DNA of 46,976 nt. Source: an uncultured Clostridium sp. (GTDB lineage Bacteria > Bacillota > Clostridia > TANB77 > CAG-508). Both the position numbers and the translations under genes were made by a program. Location: assembly GCA_948441945.1 (NCBI GenBank), contig CAOJQV010000001.1:1-46976 (forward strand), read 5' to 3'. Within the stretch, counting starts at the first letter, position 1; each line of letters starts with the position of its first letter. Below, piece after piece: positions 18,614 to 27,005 of this stretch. The notes beneath the pieces were generated by a model. That model did not search any database, was not told where the DNA came from, and worked only from the letters and a program-made list of their open reading frames with translations.

Positions 18614-20213
18614 CCTAAAAAAAGATATAGAGTATTTTATAAAAAATATATATTATATAATACCAGTAATATTAACAGCAATATTAAGCTTTGGTTTTGT
18701 TATAACACATTATTCAGTAAATATAGACACTCTTTCTTATGATAGGTATTGTAGACAAGGAGAATTTTTAGCACAAAGTAGATTTGGACCAGTACTATTA
18801 GACAAAATATTTCATGTAATTGAGTTTAATCCTTTTTTTGTAGAATTTATTGCAGTAACTTTTTTAATTGTTGCTACAATTGTTTTTTGCATTTTATTTA
18901 AAAAGGTCACAAATAGTAAACTAAAAATGATAACATATACGATATTTGCATGTTTATTTTTATCCTATCCATTAATTAATGAAATATTTGTGTATACTCC
19001 TGCTAGTATCATTATAGGATTGGGTTATTTTGGAATAGCAGTATCTTTGAATTTTATGTATAAATATTTATTAGAAGGTAAAATTAAATATGCTATATAT
19101 ACAACTATCATTTTAACATTAATACTTGCATCATATGAATCTTTTGCATCAGTGTATTTATGCGGATTTTGCATCATGTTGATTTTAGATTGTATTTTTA
19201 ATGAAAAAAATATAAAATTTAAACAAACAGCAAAGAAAATTATAAAATTGATAATACCAATATTAATAGCAATAATATTAGGAAAAATAATATCAACAAT
19301 ATTAATGAAAATATATAATTTAACTCCAAGTACAAATGCAGCAAAACAAATTATTGATTTAAGTTATGGATTATGGTATGCAATAAAGAAATTAATAAAA
19401 TCAAATATAGTTTATTATTTACCAAAATTATTATTCTATTTACCTATAACAATTATGGGAATAGCAGTAATTATTAATTTTGTTATGAATATATGTTATT
19501 CTATAAAAAGAAAAAATTTAACATTATTTTTATTATTTTTAGGAACAATATTTTCAATAATAGCTTTATCAATTATACAAGGAAGTGCAACGCCATGTAG
19601 AGCATGCCAAGTATATGCATTATTTATTGCTTTCACTTTTATGCTTTTATTACAAAGTATTTTACAATTAAATTTTTCAAAAATATTTAAGAATATAGCA
19701 ATTGTGCTTATGTTTGTTTTAGTATTTTTTCAAGCTAAAAACTTACATAAATGGTTCTTTTTAAATTATTTAAGATATCAAGAAGAAAAAATAGCAATTA
19801 CAACAATAGCAAATGATATCCAAATTAAGTGTGATACTAGTAAACCAGTAGTATTTGTTGGGAATTATTATATTCCACAATATATTTATAATAAAGTATG
19901 TATGAATAAAGAAGATTTTAGATATAAGGTAGCTGAAAAGATAATTTCAAAAATATCAAATGATAAATTAATGAAAATTAGCCCTAAAATAGTACAAACA
20001 AATATAAATTCTTATATAAATTGGGGAATGATTTCTTTTGAAGGACAAGGTATAGAGTTATTAAAATGGCTAGAAATGTTAGGATATAATTTCAAACCAG
20101 GAGATATGGAAATGAATGCTAAAGCTAAAGCATTAGCTGAACAGCTACCAAAATTTCCTAAAGAAGGTTATATACTTGAAACAGAAGATTTTATAATAGT
20201 GAATATGCAATGA
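18606..20213 (+). CDS. GtrC-like membrane glucosyltransferase
   Basis: 535 residues, about ten to eleven hydrophobic segments. After helix 1 it has NIDTLSYDRYCRQGEFLAQSRFGPVLLDKI, the acidic loop followed by Arg and RFG/GRW-like motif of the Glucos_trans_II family that contains phage GtrC-type transferases. A soluble C-terminal part of about 140 residues follows. It would take the sugar from the lipid carrier made by GtrB and flipped by GtrA and attach it to the exported glycan on the outer face. TGGAGGTAAA lies before the ATG inside the upstream gene. The family call rests on motif and synteny. Confidence 0.72.
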   Translation: MNNLKKDIEYFIKNIYYIIPVILTAILSFGFVITHYSVNIDTLSYDRYCRQGEFLAQSRFGPVLLDKIFHVIEFNPFFVEFIAVTFLIVATIVFCILFKKVTNSKLKMITYTIFACLFLSYPLINEIFVYTPASIIIGLGYFGIAVSLNFMYKYLLEGKIKYAIYTTIILTLILASYESFASVYLCGFCIMLILDCIFNEKNIKFKQTAKKIIKLIIPILIAIILGKIISTILMKIYNLTPSTNAAKQIIDLSYGLWYAIKKLIKSNIVYYLPKLLFYLPITIMGIAVIINFVMNICYSIKRKNLTLFLLFLGTIFSIIALSIIQGSATPCRACQVYALFIAFTFMLLLQSILQLNFSKIFKNIAIVLMFVLVFFQAKNLHKWFFLNYLRYQEEKIAITTIANDIQIKCDTSKPVVFVGNYYIPQYIYNKVCMNKEDFRYKVAEKIISKISNDKLMKISPKIVQTNINSYINWGMISFEGQGIELLKWLEMLGYNFKPGDMEMNAKAKALAEQLPKFPKEGYILETEDFIIVNMQ

Positions 20214-20246
20214 GATAAATGTATAGGTGCCTGACCCTTTTGTATC

Positions 20247-20278
20247 AAAAAAAGTACAAGAAATACTTGTACTTTTTT
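20247..20278 (+). terminator. Rho-independent terminator after the Gtr module
   Basis: AAAAAAGTACAAG, loop AAATA, then CTTGTACTTTTTT: a perfect 13-bp stem ending in a T run on + and equally on -. It separates the glycosyltransferase genes from the rml genes, although no clear new promoter was found before rmlD. Confidence 0.75.
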
Positions 20279-20323
20279 ATATTTAATGATATGATATTAA
20301 CGAATTTTGATGAAAGAGGGCAA

Positions 20324-21205
20324 ATGAGTATGAAAATATTAATAACAGGTGCAAATGGAATGCTTGCAAAAGAAGTAAGAGAAAAATTTTCAGAAGGAAA
20401 CGAAATTATACTTACAGATGTTGCAGAATTAGATATTACAAATGAAAAAGGTGTTTATGATTTTATAACAAAATTAAAACCAGAATATATAATAAATTGT
20501 GCAGCATTTACAGCAGTTGATAAAGCAGAAGAATGTTATGAATTAGCTGATAAAATAAATGGTGATGGTCCAACTAATTTAGCAAAAGCTGCAAAATCTG
20601 TTGGAGCAAAATTAGTACATATTTCTACAGATTATGTTTTTGGTGGAGATTTAGATATTTCAAAAGATTATAAAGAAGAAGATAGTAAAACACCAGTAAC
20701 AGTGTATGGAAAAACAAAATTACATGGAGAACAAGGCATTGAAAATAATATGGATGAATATTATATCTTTAGAACAGCTTGGCTATACGGAATTGGAGGA
20801 AATAACTTTGTAAAAACAATGACAAAACTAGGTAGTACAAGAGATGAAATTAATGTTGTTTCAGACCAGCATGGAAGTCCAACTTATGCTAAAGACTTAA
20901 CAGAAATAATATATCAAGCCATTGAAAAGAAAATACCTTATGGTGTTTACAATGCAACAAACGAAGGATATACAACATGGTATGACTTTACAAAAGAAAT
21001 TTTAGATATGCAAAACATTAAATGTAAAGTAAAACCAGTTACAACAGAAGAATATATCGAAATGATGAAAATAACACAAGCAAAAAGACCATTCAACTCT
21101 CAAATGTCAAAGCAAAAATTAGCAGAGCAAGGTATTATTGTGCCAGAATGGAAAGATGGATTAAGAAGATATTTAGAGGAGGAGAGAACAATAAATGAAA
21201 AATAG
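20324..21205 (+). CDS. rmlD: dTDP-4-dehydrorhamnose reductase
   Basis: About 293 residues. It starts [18 protein letters not shown], the NAD(P)-binding GxxGxxG Rossmann motif, and has the SDR catalytic pair in STDYVFGG and [10 protein letters not shown] (Tyr-x3-Lys). It catalyses the last step of dTDP-L-rhamnose synthesis. A frame opens as far back as 20,219 but would run through the terminator hairpin; the ribosome binding site AAAGAGGG at 20,313-20,320 supports ATG 20,324 or 20,330. The stop overlaps rmlA by 11 bases, so the two are coupled. Confidence 0.93.
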   Translation: MSMKILITGANGMLAKEVREKFSEGNEIILTDVAELDITNEKGVYDFITKLKPEYIINCAAFTAVDKAEECYELADKINGDGPTNLAKAAKSVGAKLVHISTDYVFGGDLDISKDYKEEDSKTPVTVYGKTKLHGEQGIENNMDEYYIFRTAWLYGIGGNNFVKTMTKLGSTRDEINVVSDQHGSPTYAKDLTEIIYQAIEKKIPYGVYNATNEGYTTWYDFTKEILDMQNIKCKVKPVTTEEYIEMMKITQAKRPFNSQMSKQKLAEQGIIVPEWKDGLRRYLEEERTINEK

Positions 21206-22067
21206 AAAAGGAATTATTTTAGCAGGAGGAAGTGGAACAAGATTATACCCACTAACACATGCTATTTCAAAACAAATAATGCCAGTATATGACAAACCAA
21301 TGATTTATTATCCATTATCAGTTCTAATGGAAGCAGGAATCAGAGAAGTTCTAATAATAACAACTCCAAGAGATTGTGACACATTTATGACATTATTAGG
21401 AGATGGTTCACAATGGGGAATGAAATTTGACTATAAAATACAAGCAAAACCAAATGGATTAGCAGAAGCATTTATTATAGGCGAAGACTTTATAGGTAAA
21501 GATAATGTAGCAATGATATTAGGAGATAATATGTTTTATGGTTCACACTTACAAGAAATGTTAAAAAGAGCAGATGAAAGAGATGATGAAGCAACAATCT
21601 TTGGATATCAAGTAAAAAATCCAGTAGCATATGGTGTAGTTGAAATAGATGAAAAAGGAAAAGCAATCTCAATAGAAGAAAAACCAGAACATCCAAAATC
21701 AAATTATGCAGTACCAGGACTATATTTTTATACAAATGATGTAATAGAAATAGCAAAAAATGTTAAACCATCTGCAAGAGGAGAGCTAGAAATCACATCA
21801 ATAAATGAAGAATATATGAAAAGAAAAAAATTAAATGTAGAAACATTTGGAAGAGGAATGACATGGTTTGATACAGGAACACATGACGCATTACTTGAGA
21901 CAGCAAGCTTTGTACAAACAATAGAAAAAAGACAAGGTATGCAAGTATGTTGCCCAGAAGAAATAGCTTTCACAAATGGATGGATATCAGCTGAGAGACT
22001 ATCAAAATTAGCTGATAAATATATGAAAACAGATTATGGAAAATATCTAAAAGAGTTAATAAAATAG
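21195..22067 (+). CDS. rmlA: Glucose-1-phosphate thymidylyltransferase
   Basis: 290 residues, the family's normal length. [16 protein letters not shown] (residues 5-20) is the nucleotidyl-transfer signature, followed by [16 protein letters not shown] and [10 protein letters not shown] with its metal-binding Asp, and [19 protein letters not shown]. It makes dTDP-glucose from dTTP and glucose-1-phosphate, the first step of the rhamnose pathway. ATG overlaps the end of rmlD, and the ribosome binding site GGAGGAGAG lies within that gene. Confidence 0.95.
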   Translation: MKNRKGIILAGGSGTRLYPLTHAISKQIMPVYDKPMIYYPLSVLMEAGIREVLIITTPRDCDTFMTLLGDGSQWGMKFDYKIQAKPNGLAEAFIIGEDFIGKDNVAMILGDNMFYGSHLQEMLKRADERDDEATIFGYQVKNPVAYGVVEIDEKGKAISIEEKPEHPKSNYAVPGLYFYTNDVIEIAKNVKPSARGELEITSINEEYMKRKKLNVETFGRGMTWFDTGTHDALLETASFVQTIEKRQGMQVCCPEEIAFTNGWISAERLSKLADKYMKTDYGKYLKELIK

Positions 22068-22091
22068 CATATTATATATAAGGAGCACAAA

Positions 22092-23900
22092 ATGTTAAAA
22101 ATTAAGAAGATTTGTAAATCAGATAAGTTTCCAATATATATTTATGTGTTAATAGTAGCAATCGTTCATATTATAATGACAAAACAAGGTGATGACCTTT
22201 GGTTTTCAACTTGTTGCGAAAATACTAGTTTTGTGAACTATATTATAAATAGATATCAAACATGGTCTTCAAGAATAATTATAGAAACATCATTTGTTTT
22301 GTTTTGTGAATATCTACCTATGTGGGTTTGGAAAATAATTAATATAGCAATGTATTATTTATTATCATATTCAATATCAGAATTATTTATTGAAGAAGAT
22401 AAAAGAAAATATAATACTATAATGTGCTTATTGCTGATACTTATTCCATTAAATATATTAAAATCTGCAGGATGGATAACAACTATGAATTGTTATTTAT
22501 GGGTTTCAGCAACAGCTTTATATTCTCTTATATCAATAAAGAAAATATATAAAAATGAAAAAATAACATTTTTTCAAGGAATAACATATATATTGGCGAC
22601 TATGTATGCAGTAAATCAAGAACAGATGGCAGGAATATTATTTATAATTTATACATTATCCACATTTTATTTTGTAAAAATAAAGAAAATGAAATTTGAA
22701 AAAACAAAAATACTACTAATAGATTATATTATTAATATATTATGGTTGATCATAATTTTAACTTGCCCAGGAAATGAGCTTCGTAGCCTATCAGAAGAAA
22801 ATATATGGTATCCAGGTTTTTCTAATTTATCTATTTTTTATAAATTAGAAATAGGTATTATATCAATGATGGATTACATAATGGAAGGCTTTAAACTTAT
22901 ATTTTTAGTTTTAATAGCACTAATTTCATATAAAACATATAAAGACAATAAAACAAAATTACATAATATTATAGGATTTAGTCCTATTATTTTAACAGTA
23001 ATCTATATACCAATTGCTATATTTTTTAAAAATATAGATTTAATGCAAAATCATATATTTATAATTTTTAAGTTTATAATTTATTCACTAATTATAATTA
23101 GTGTTGGGCTAAGTATGATTACTGTATTTAATAAAGAAAAAGGTATTTTATCATTAATAATATACTTCTGTGGTATAATAAGTAGAATAATAATGGGATT
23201 TTCGCCTACAATATATGCGTCAGGAGAAAGAACATCATTTTTTTTATATATGTCAATGGTAATAATAAGTCTTATGATAATAAAAGAATTAAATCAAAAG
23301 AAGGAGGAAAAAACAGTGGGAAAATTTAAAAGAATAGATACTTCAATTGAAGGTGTATGCATAGTAGAGCCAACAGTTTTTGGAGATAATAGAGGATACT
23401 TCATGGAAACATATAGTAAGCCAGATTTTGAAGAAATTGGACTAAATTATGATTTCGTGCAAGATAATCAGTCAAAATCTAAAAAAGGTGTTTTAAGAGG
23501 ATTACATTTTCAAAAAGAAAATACACAAGCAAAACTTGTTAGATGTATAAAAGGAGAAGTATTTGATGTAGCAGTAGACTTAAGACCAGGTAGCAAAACT
23601 TATGGAAAATGGGAAGGTGTTATTTTAACAGAACAAAATAAAAAAATGTTTATGATACCAAGAGGATTTGCACATGGATTTTTAGTGTTATCAGAAACAG
23701 CAGAATTTTTCTACAAATGCGATGATATATATAATCATGAGGCAGAAGGTGGACTTCAGTGGAATGACTTAGATGTTAACATTAAATGGCCAGAAGTTCC
23801 AGGAATGACACCAGAAGAATATTTGACATCAGAAAAAGATGAAAAATGGCCATCACTTAAAGAGTTAAAAGAAACAGATTTATTCAAAAATTTAAAATAA
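22092..23900 (+). CDS. Polytopic membrane protein fused in frame to RmlC (dTDP-4-dehydrorhamnose 3,5-epimerase)
   Basis: 602 residues. Residues 1-408 are a membrane protein with about ten hydrophobic segments; GDDLWFSTCCEN followed by YQTWSSRIIIE matches the acidic-loop plus W-x-x-R layout of DUF6056-type proteins common in glycan loci. Residues 409-602 are a complete RmlC: EPTVFGDNRGYFMETY, GVLRGLHFQ, the catalytic-region DVAVDLRPGSKTYG and IPRGFAHGFLVL. There is no stop between them, yet the junction carries AAGGAGG (23,301-23,307) eight bases before an in-frame GTG (23,316). Thus both the fusion and a free RmlC may be made. GGAGC precedes the ATG. Confidence 0.8.
   Translation: MLKIKKICKSDKFPIYIYVLIVAIVHIIMTKQGDDLWFSTCCENTSFVNYIINRYQTWSSRIIIETSFVLFCEYLPMWVWKIINIAMYYLLSYSISELFIEEDKRKYNTIMCLLLILIPLNILKSAGWITTMNCYLWVSATALYSLISIKKIYKNEKITFFQGITYILATMYAVNQEQMAGILFIIYTLSTFYFVKIKKMKFEKTKILLIDYIINILWLIIILTCPGNELRSLSEENIWYPGFSNLSIFYKLEIGIISMMDYIMEGFKLIFLVLIALISYKTYKDNKTKLHNIIGFSPIILTVIYIPIAIFFKNIDLMQNHIFIIFKFIIYSLIIISVGLSMITVFNKEKGILSLIIYFCGIISRIIMGFSPTIYASGERTSFFLYMSMVIISLMIIKELNQKKEEKTVGKFKRIDTSIEGVCIVEPTVFGDNRGYFMETYSKPDFEEIGLNYDFVQDNQSKSKKGVLRGLHFQKENTQAKLVRCIKGEVFDVAVDLRPGSKTYGKWEGVILTEQNKKMFMIPRGFAHGFLVLSETAEFFYKCDDIYNHEAEGGLQWNDLDVNIKWPEVPGMTPEEYLTSEKDEKWPSLKELKETDLFKNLK
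23316..23900 (+). CDS. rmlC: RmlC from an internal start (dTDP-4-dehydrorhamnose 3,5-epimerase)
   Basis: In-frame internal start GTG at 23,316 with a perfect ribosome binding site AAGGAGG at 23,301-23,307. The product would be 194 residues, the ordinary full length of RmlC, starting at the ordinary place (GKFKRIDTSIEGVCIVEP). It performs the double epimerisation between RmlB and RmlD in dTDP-L-rhamnose synthesis. The site looks like the original start of a separate gene whose upstream neighbour lost its stop. Whether the free form, the fusion or both exist cannot be told from sequence. Confidence 0.7.
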   Translation: MGKFKRIDTSIEGVCIVEPTVFGDNRGYFMETYSKPDFEEIGLNYDFVQDNQSKSKKGVLRGLHFQKENTQAKLVRCIKGEVFDVAVDLRPGSKTYGKWEGVILTEQNKKMFMIPRGFAHGFLVLSETAEFFYKCDDIYNHEAEGGLQWNDLDVNIKWPEVPGMTPEEYLTSEKDEKWPSLKELKETDLFKNLK

Positions 23901-23918
23901 AAATGAGAGGAGAAAAAA

Positions 23919-24887
23919 ATGAAAAATAATGTATTAGTAACAGGAGCAGCAGGTTTTATAGGAGCAAACTTTGCAGAATATTTTGTAAATAAACATCCTG
24001 ACTATAATGTAATAGTATTAGATAAATTAACTTATGCAGGAAATTTAGATAACCTAAAAAAGGTTATGGATAAAATAACATTTGTAAAAGGAGATATTTG
24101 TGATTTTGAATTTGTATTAGATTTATTCAAAAAATATGATATAAATGGTGTAATTCACTTCGCAGCAGAATCTCATGTTGACAACAGCATTAAAAATCCA
24201 TTTGTATTTACACATACAAATGTAATTGGAACACATACACTTTTAGAAGCAGCAAAACAAGTGTGGGGAGAAGGAAGCCCAAACAAATTTGTACATGTTT
24301 CAACAGATGAAGTTTATGGCTCATTAAAAGAAGATGGATATTTTACCGAAACATCTCCAATTAAACCAAGTAGCCCATATTCATCATCAAAAGCAAGTTC
24401 AGATTTAGTTGCTTTAGCATACAAAGAAACTTATAAAATGAATGTTAATGTAACAAACTGTTCAAACAACTATGGACCATATCAACATAATGAGAAACTA
24501 ATTCCTCATATGATTAAACTAGCATTAAAAGATGAAAAATTACCAGTTTATGGAGAAGGTTTAAATATTAGAGACTGGTTATATGTTGAAGACCATTGTG
24601 AGGCAATTGATTTAGTGTTCCATAAAGGTGTTTCTGGAGAAAGATATAATATTGGTGGGCATAATGAAAGAAGAAATATTCAAATTGTAAAATTAATATT
24701 ACAAAGATTAGGAAAATCAGAAGACTTAATTGAACATGTTGCAGATAGAAAAGGGCATGATTATAGATATGCAATTGATCCAACTAAAATAAAAAATGAA
24801 TTAGGTTGGGAGCCAAAAACAAAATTTGAAGATGGTATAGTTAAAACTATTGATTGGTATTTAGAAAATCCTGATTGGCTAAAATAA
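23919..24887 (+). CDS. rmlB: dTDP-glucose 4,6-dehydratase
   Basis: 322 residues. VLVTGAAGFIGANFAEYF holds the NAD-binding GxxGxxG, HFAAESHVDNSI and HVSTDEVYGSL carry the conserved catalytic Thr-Asp-Glu, and SPYSSSKASSDL is the Tyr-x3-Lys. ENCSNNYGPYQ-like and GEGLNIRDWLYVEDH segments are those of RmlB. It converts dTDP-glucose to the 4-keto-6-deoxy sugar. GAGAGGAG precedes the ATG. It is the last gene of the locus and is followed directly by a strong terminator. Confidence 0.95.
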   Translation: MKNNVLVTGAAGFIGANFAEYFVNKHPDYNVIVLDKLTYAGNLDNLKKVMDKITFVKGDICDFEFVLDLFKKYDINGVIHFAAESHVDNSIKNPFVFTHTNVIGTHTLLEAAKQVWGEGSPNKFVHVSTDEVYGSLKEDGYFTETSPIKPSSPYSSSKASSDLVALAYKETYKMNVNVTNCSNNYGPYQHNEKLIPHMIKLALKDEKLPVYGEGLNIRDWLYVEDHCEAIDLVFHKGVSGERYNIGGHNERRNIQIVKLILQRLGKSEDLIEHVADRKGHDYRYAIDPTKIKNELGWEPKTKFEDGIVKTIDWYLENPDWLK

Positions 24888-24892
24888 CATAT

Positions 24893-24925
24893 AAAAGAGG
24901 GCTCCTATTTTAGGAACCCCTTTTA
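24893..24925 (+). terminator. Terminator at the end of the polysaccharide/rhamnose locus
   Basis: AAAAGAGGGCTCCT, loop ATTTT, AGGAACCCCTTTT. The stem has one bulge on each side and ends in T residues in both directions, so it probably also stops the convergent gene on -, whose stop codon lies at its edge. Confidence 0.75.
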
Positions 24926-25300
24926 ATGTTCATTTAGGTTAAAATGAACATTTTCAGTATAAAAATACTTGAGTTGTTCATCTTTCCAACTGGTGAAAGT
25001 TACAACAAATGAACCAGCCATATAAGACTCATCATAACAAGTATAGATTATCCAAAAAACACTTGTATTTGGTTCATCATTATCTTCTATTTTCCAATTA
25101 GAAAGTTGTTTCTTTGTTGTTTCATCAAACAATTTTGGCCATTCTTCTCCAGTATTGGAGTGGTATCTAAGCTCTTGGTATGAATTAGCCTTTATTTGCA
25201 CATACCGATTATTAGATAGTGTTAAATGTACATAAACATTATCAATGATACCTAACTCCTCGGGAAGTGCTATTGGCAAAGACGTCACAGCATAATCCAT
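24923..25300 (-). CDS. Hypothetical protein, 125 residues
   Basis: Small soluble acidic protein with no signal peptide or membrane segment. Alternating hydrophobic residues and several Trp and Tyr (VFWIIYTCYDESYMAGSFVVTFTSW) suggest a compact beta fold. No family recognised. It is a real gene: AGGAGG lies eight bases before the ATG, and a near-consensus promoter (25,353-25,380) stands about 55 bases upstream. It stands alone between the SpoVB-like gene and the convergent rmlB terminator. Confidence 0.75.
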   Translation of the reverse strand: MDYAVTSLPIALPEELGIIDNVYVHLTLSNNRYVQIKANSYQELRYHSNTGEEWPKLFDETTKKQLSNWKIEDNDEPNTSVFWIIYTCYDESYMAGSFVVTFTSWKDEQLKYFYTENVHFNLNEH

Positions 25301-25352
25301 ATCATAGCCTCCTTTACTTAAAATTGACCTTCAAAGCATAAATACTAAATTT

Positions 25353-25380
25353 AGTATAACATATTTTATTTTTTTGTCAA
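25353..25380 (-). promoter_or_regulatory. Promoter of the 125-residue hypothetical gene
   Basis: Read on -, TTGACA (25,380-25,375), a 16-base spacer and TATACT (25,358-25,353). It abuts the stop codon of the SpoVB-like gene. Confidence 0.7.
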
Positions 25381-26877
25381 TTAGTGTCGAGAAATTAATT
25401 TATTAAATATAAAAAAAGACAATAAATATATAATAATAAATAAAAATACATTGTAAATTAGATTTATTGTTATATTAACAAAATTAAAATGCAAAATACT
25501 AATAGTAAAATATGAAATAAAACTACAAACAAGTGGTATTAAAACCCAATCTATAAAATTAAGTTTTAAATTAGAATATTTAACCATCTGAAAAATACTA
25601 ATACTAAAATTTAATAATTCACTAATAAAAATAGAAATTATATAACCATTAATTCCTAAAACAGGCAATAAAAAATAAATAAAGCAAGTAGTTATACTTA
25701 AATCCAAAACATTACAACACATAACACCAAACTGCTTATTCAAACCTTTTAAAATAGAGTCTATAATATTATCCATGTACATAAAAAATATTAAAGGAGC
25801 AAAAACTTTAAAATAAAATCCTGCTTCTATATTATTATAAATAACTAAACCAAGGTCATTTGAAAAAAATAAAAAAATACTACAAATACAAACAGAAAAA
25901 CTACAAGTAATTTTAAAAATTTTATTACTTATATAATTAATGGCTTTATTATTTTTTTGAGCAACATAAGTAGAAAATTCAGGTATTAAAAGCATACTAT
26001 AAGAATTAATCAAAACAGTAGGAAATGTAATTACTGGCATTATCATACCATTAATCATACCATATTTAGAAAGTGAGTTACTGCATGATATACCAGACTT
26101 TTCTAATCTTGTAGGAATAATCAATTGCTTTAATGTAGAAAGTCCAGAACGAATATAAGATGTAAGTGCTACTGGAAAAGCAATTTTTAATATATTTATC
26201 CTTTGGCCAAAAGAACGTACAAAATTTAATCTTTTTACTTTAATATCTAAAACATATAAGATGAAAATTAAAGTAAAAGAACATATTTCAGATATTACAT
26301 CTGCCAAAATCAATGATATGCAAATTGATTCTACACCCTTTGTTATATTAATTTTTAATAAAATAATAGTCATAAACATTTTAATAATAAATTCAAAAAC
26401 TTGAGTAATCGCGTTTTTATAAGCTTTTCTAACAGATGTAAAATAACTTGTAATACAAGAAGACATAGCAATAAATGGCAATCCTAGTGCAATATAAAAT
26501 AAAGGTTTAGAAGAAACCATATTATGTAAGCATTTTTCAGTAATAAAATTAGAAGAAATTAGTATTAAAAAGCCAGCAAAAATACCTAGTAACAAACTAA
26601 AAAGTATACAAGTTCTAATTGCTTTAATACCTGATGTTTCTTTATTAACAGCAAACTTTTCAGAAACAATTACAGTAACAGCTATATTAAGACCAGAAGT
26701 TGCAACTGTTACAAAAAATAAATAAACAGCCATAACTAAGCTAAATATTCCAACCGCTTCTGAACCAATTTGATTAGATATGTATATATTAAATACAAGA
26801 ACTGCAAATTTCATTAAAAGAGCAGTACTTGTTAAAATTGTTCCATTTATGAAAAATAATTTACTTTTCTTTCTCAA
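25381..26877 (-). CDS. SpoVB-like MOP-superfamily flippase
   Basis: About 498 residues with 13-14 hydrophobic segments. The opening (FFINGTILTSTALLMKFAVLVFNIYISNQIGSEAVGIFSLV) matches the SpoVB/YtgP/MurJ branch of lipid-linked oligosaccharide flippases rather than drug-efflux MATE proteins. In spore formers SpoVB acts in cortex peptidoglycan synthesis; SpoVFB elsewhere in the window supports sporulation. GTG at 26,886 is an alternative start, but AAAAGG touches that codon, whereas TTG at 26,877 stands seven bases after it. It is transcribed away from the divergent MATE-kinase gene. Confidence 0.8.
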   Translation of the reverse strand: MRKKSKLFFINGTILTSTALLMKFAVLVFNIYISNQIGSEAVGIFSLVMAVYLFFVTVATSGLNIAVTVIVSEKFAVNKETSGIKAIRTCILFSLLLGIFAGFLILISSNFITEKCLHNMVSSKPLFYIALGLPFIAMSSCITSYFTSVRKAYKNAITQVFEFIIKMFMTIILLKINITKGVESICISLILADVISEICSFTLIFILYVLDIKVKRLNFVRSFGQRINILKIAFPVALTSYIRSGLSTLKQLIIPTRLEKSGISCSNSLSKYGMINGMIMPVITFPTVLINSYSMLLIPEFSTYVAQKNNKAINYISNKIFKITCSFSVCICSIFLFFSNDLGLVIYNNIEAGFYFKVFAPLIFFMYMDNIIDSILKGLNKQFGVMCCNVLDLSITTCFIYFLLPVLGINGYIISIFISELLNFSISIFQMVKYSNLKLNFIDWVLIPLVCSFISYFTISILHFNFVNITINLIYNVFLFIIIYLLSFFIFNKLISRH

Positions 26878-26927
26878 AATATTCACCTTTTAAAGAATAT
26901 TAAGTTATAACTCAAATTAGAATTTGT

Positions 26928-26956
26928 TTGACAAAGAAATTAAATTATGCTAAAAT
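26928..26956 (+). promoter_or_regulatory. Promoter of the MATE-kinase fusion gene
   Basis: TTGACA at 26,928-26,933, 17-base spacer, TAAAAT at 26,951-26,956; transcript start near 26,963. The ribosome binding site AAGGAGGAG (26,985-26,993) is unusually far (12 bases) from the ATG at 27,006. Confidence 0.7.
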
Positions 26957-27005
26957 ACTTTATTGTATTTTTATGAGCTAAAATAAGGAGGAGAAATAGA
27001 AAAAA

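Noticed and set aside
20221..20243. GGTGCCTGACCCTTTT sequence before the terminator
   Set aside because: Looks like a dispersed-repeat fragment, but only one copy is visible in the window, so nothing can be claimed.
20219..20323. N-terminal extension of RmlD by 35 residues
   Set aside because: It would translate through a terminator hairpin and has no ribosome binding site; RmlD proteins begin at the MKILITG segment.
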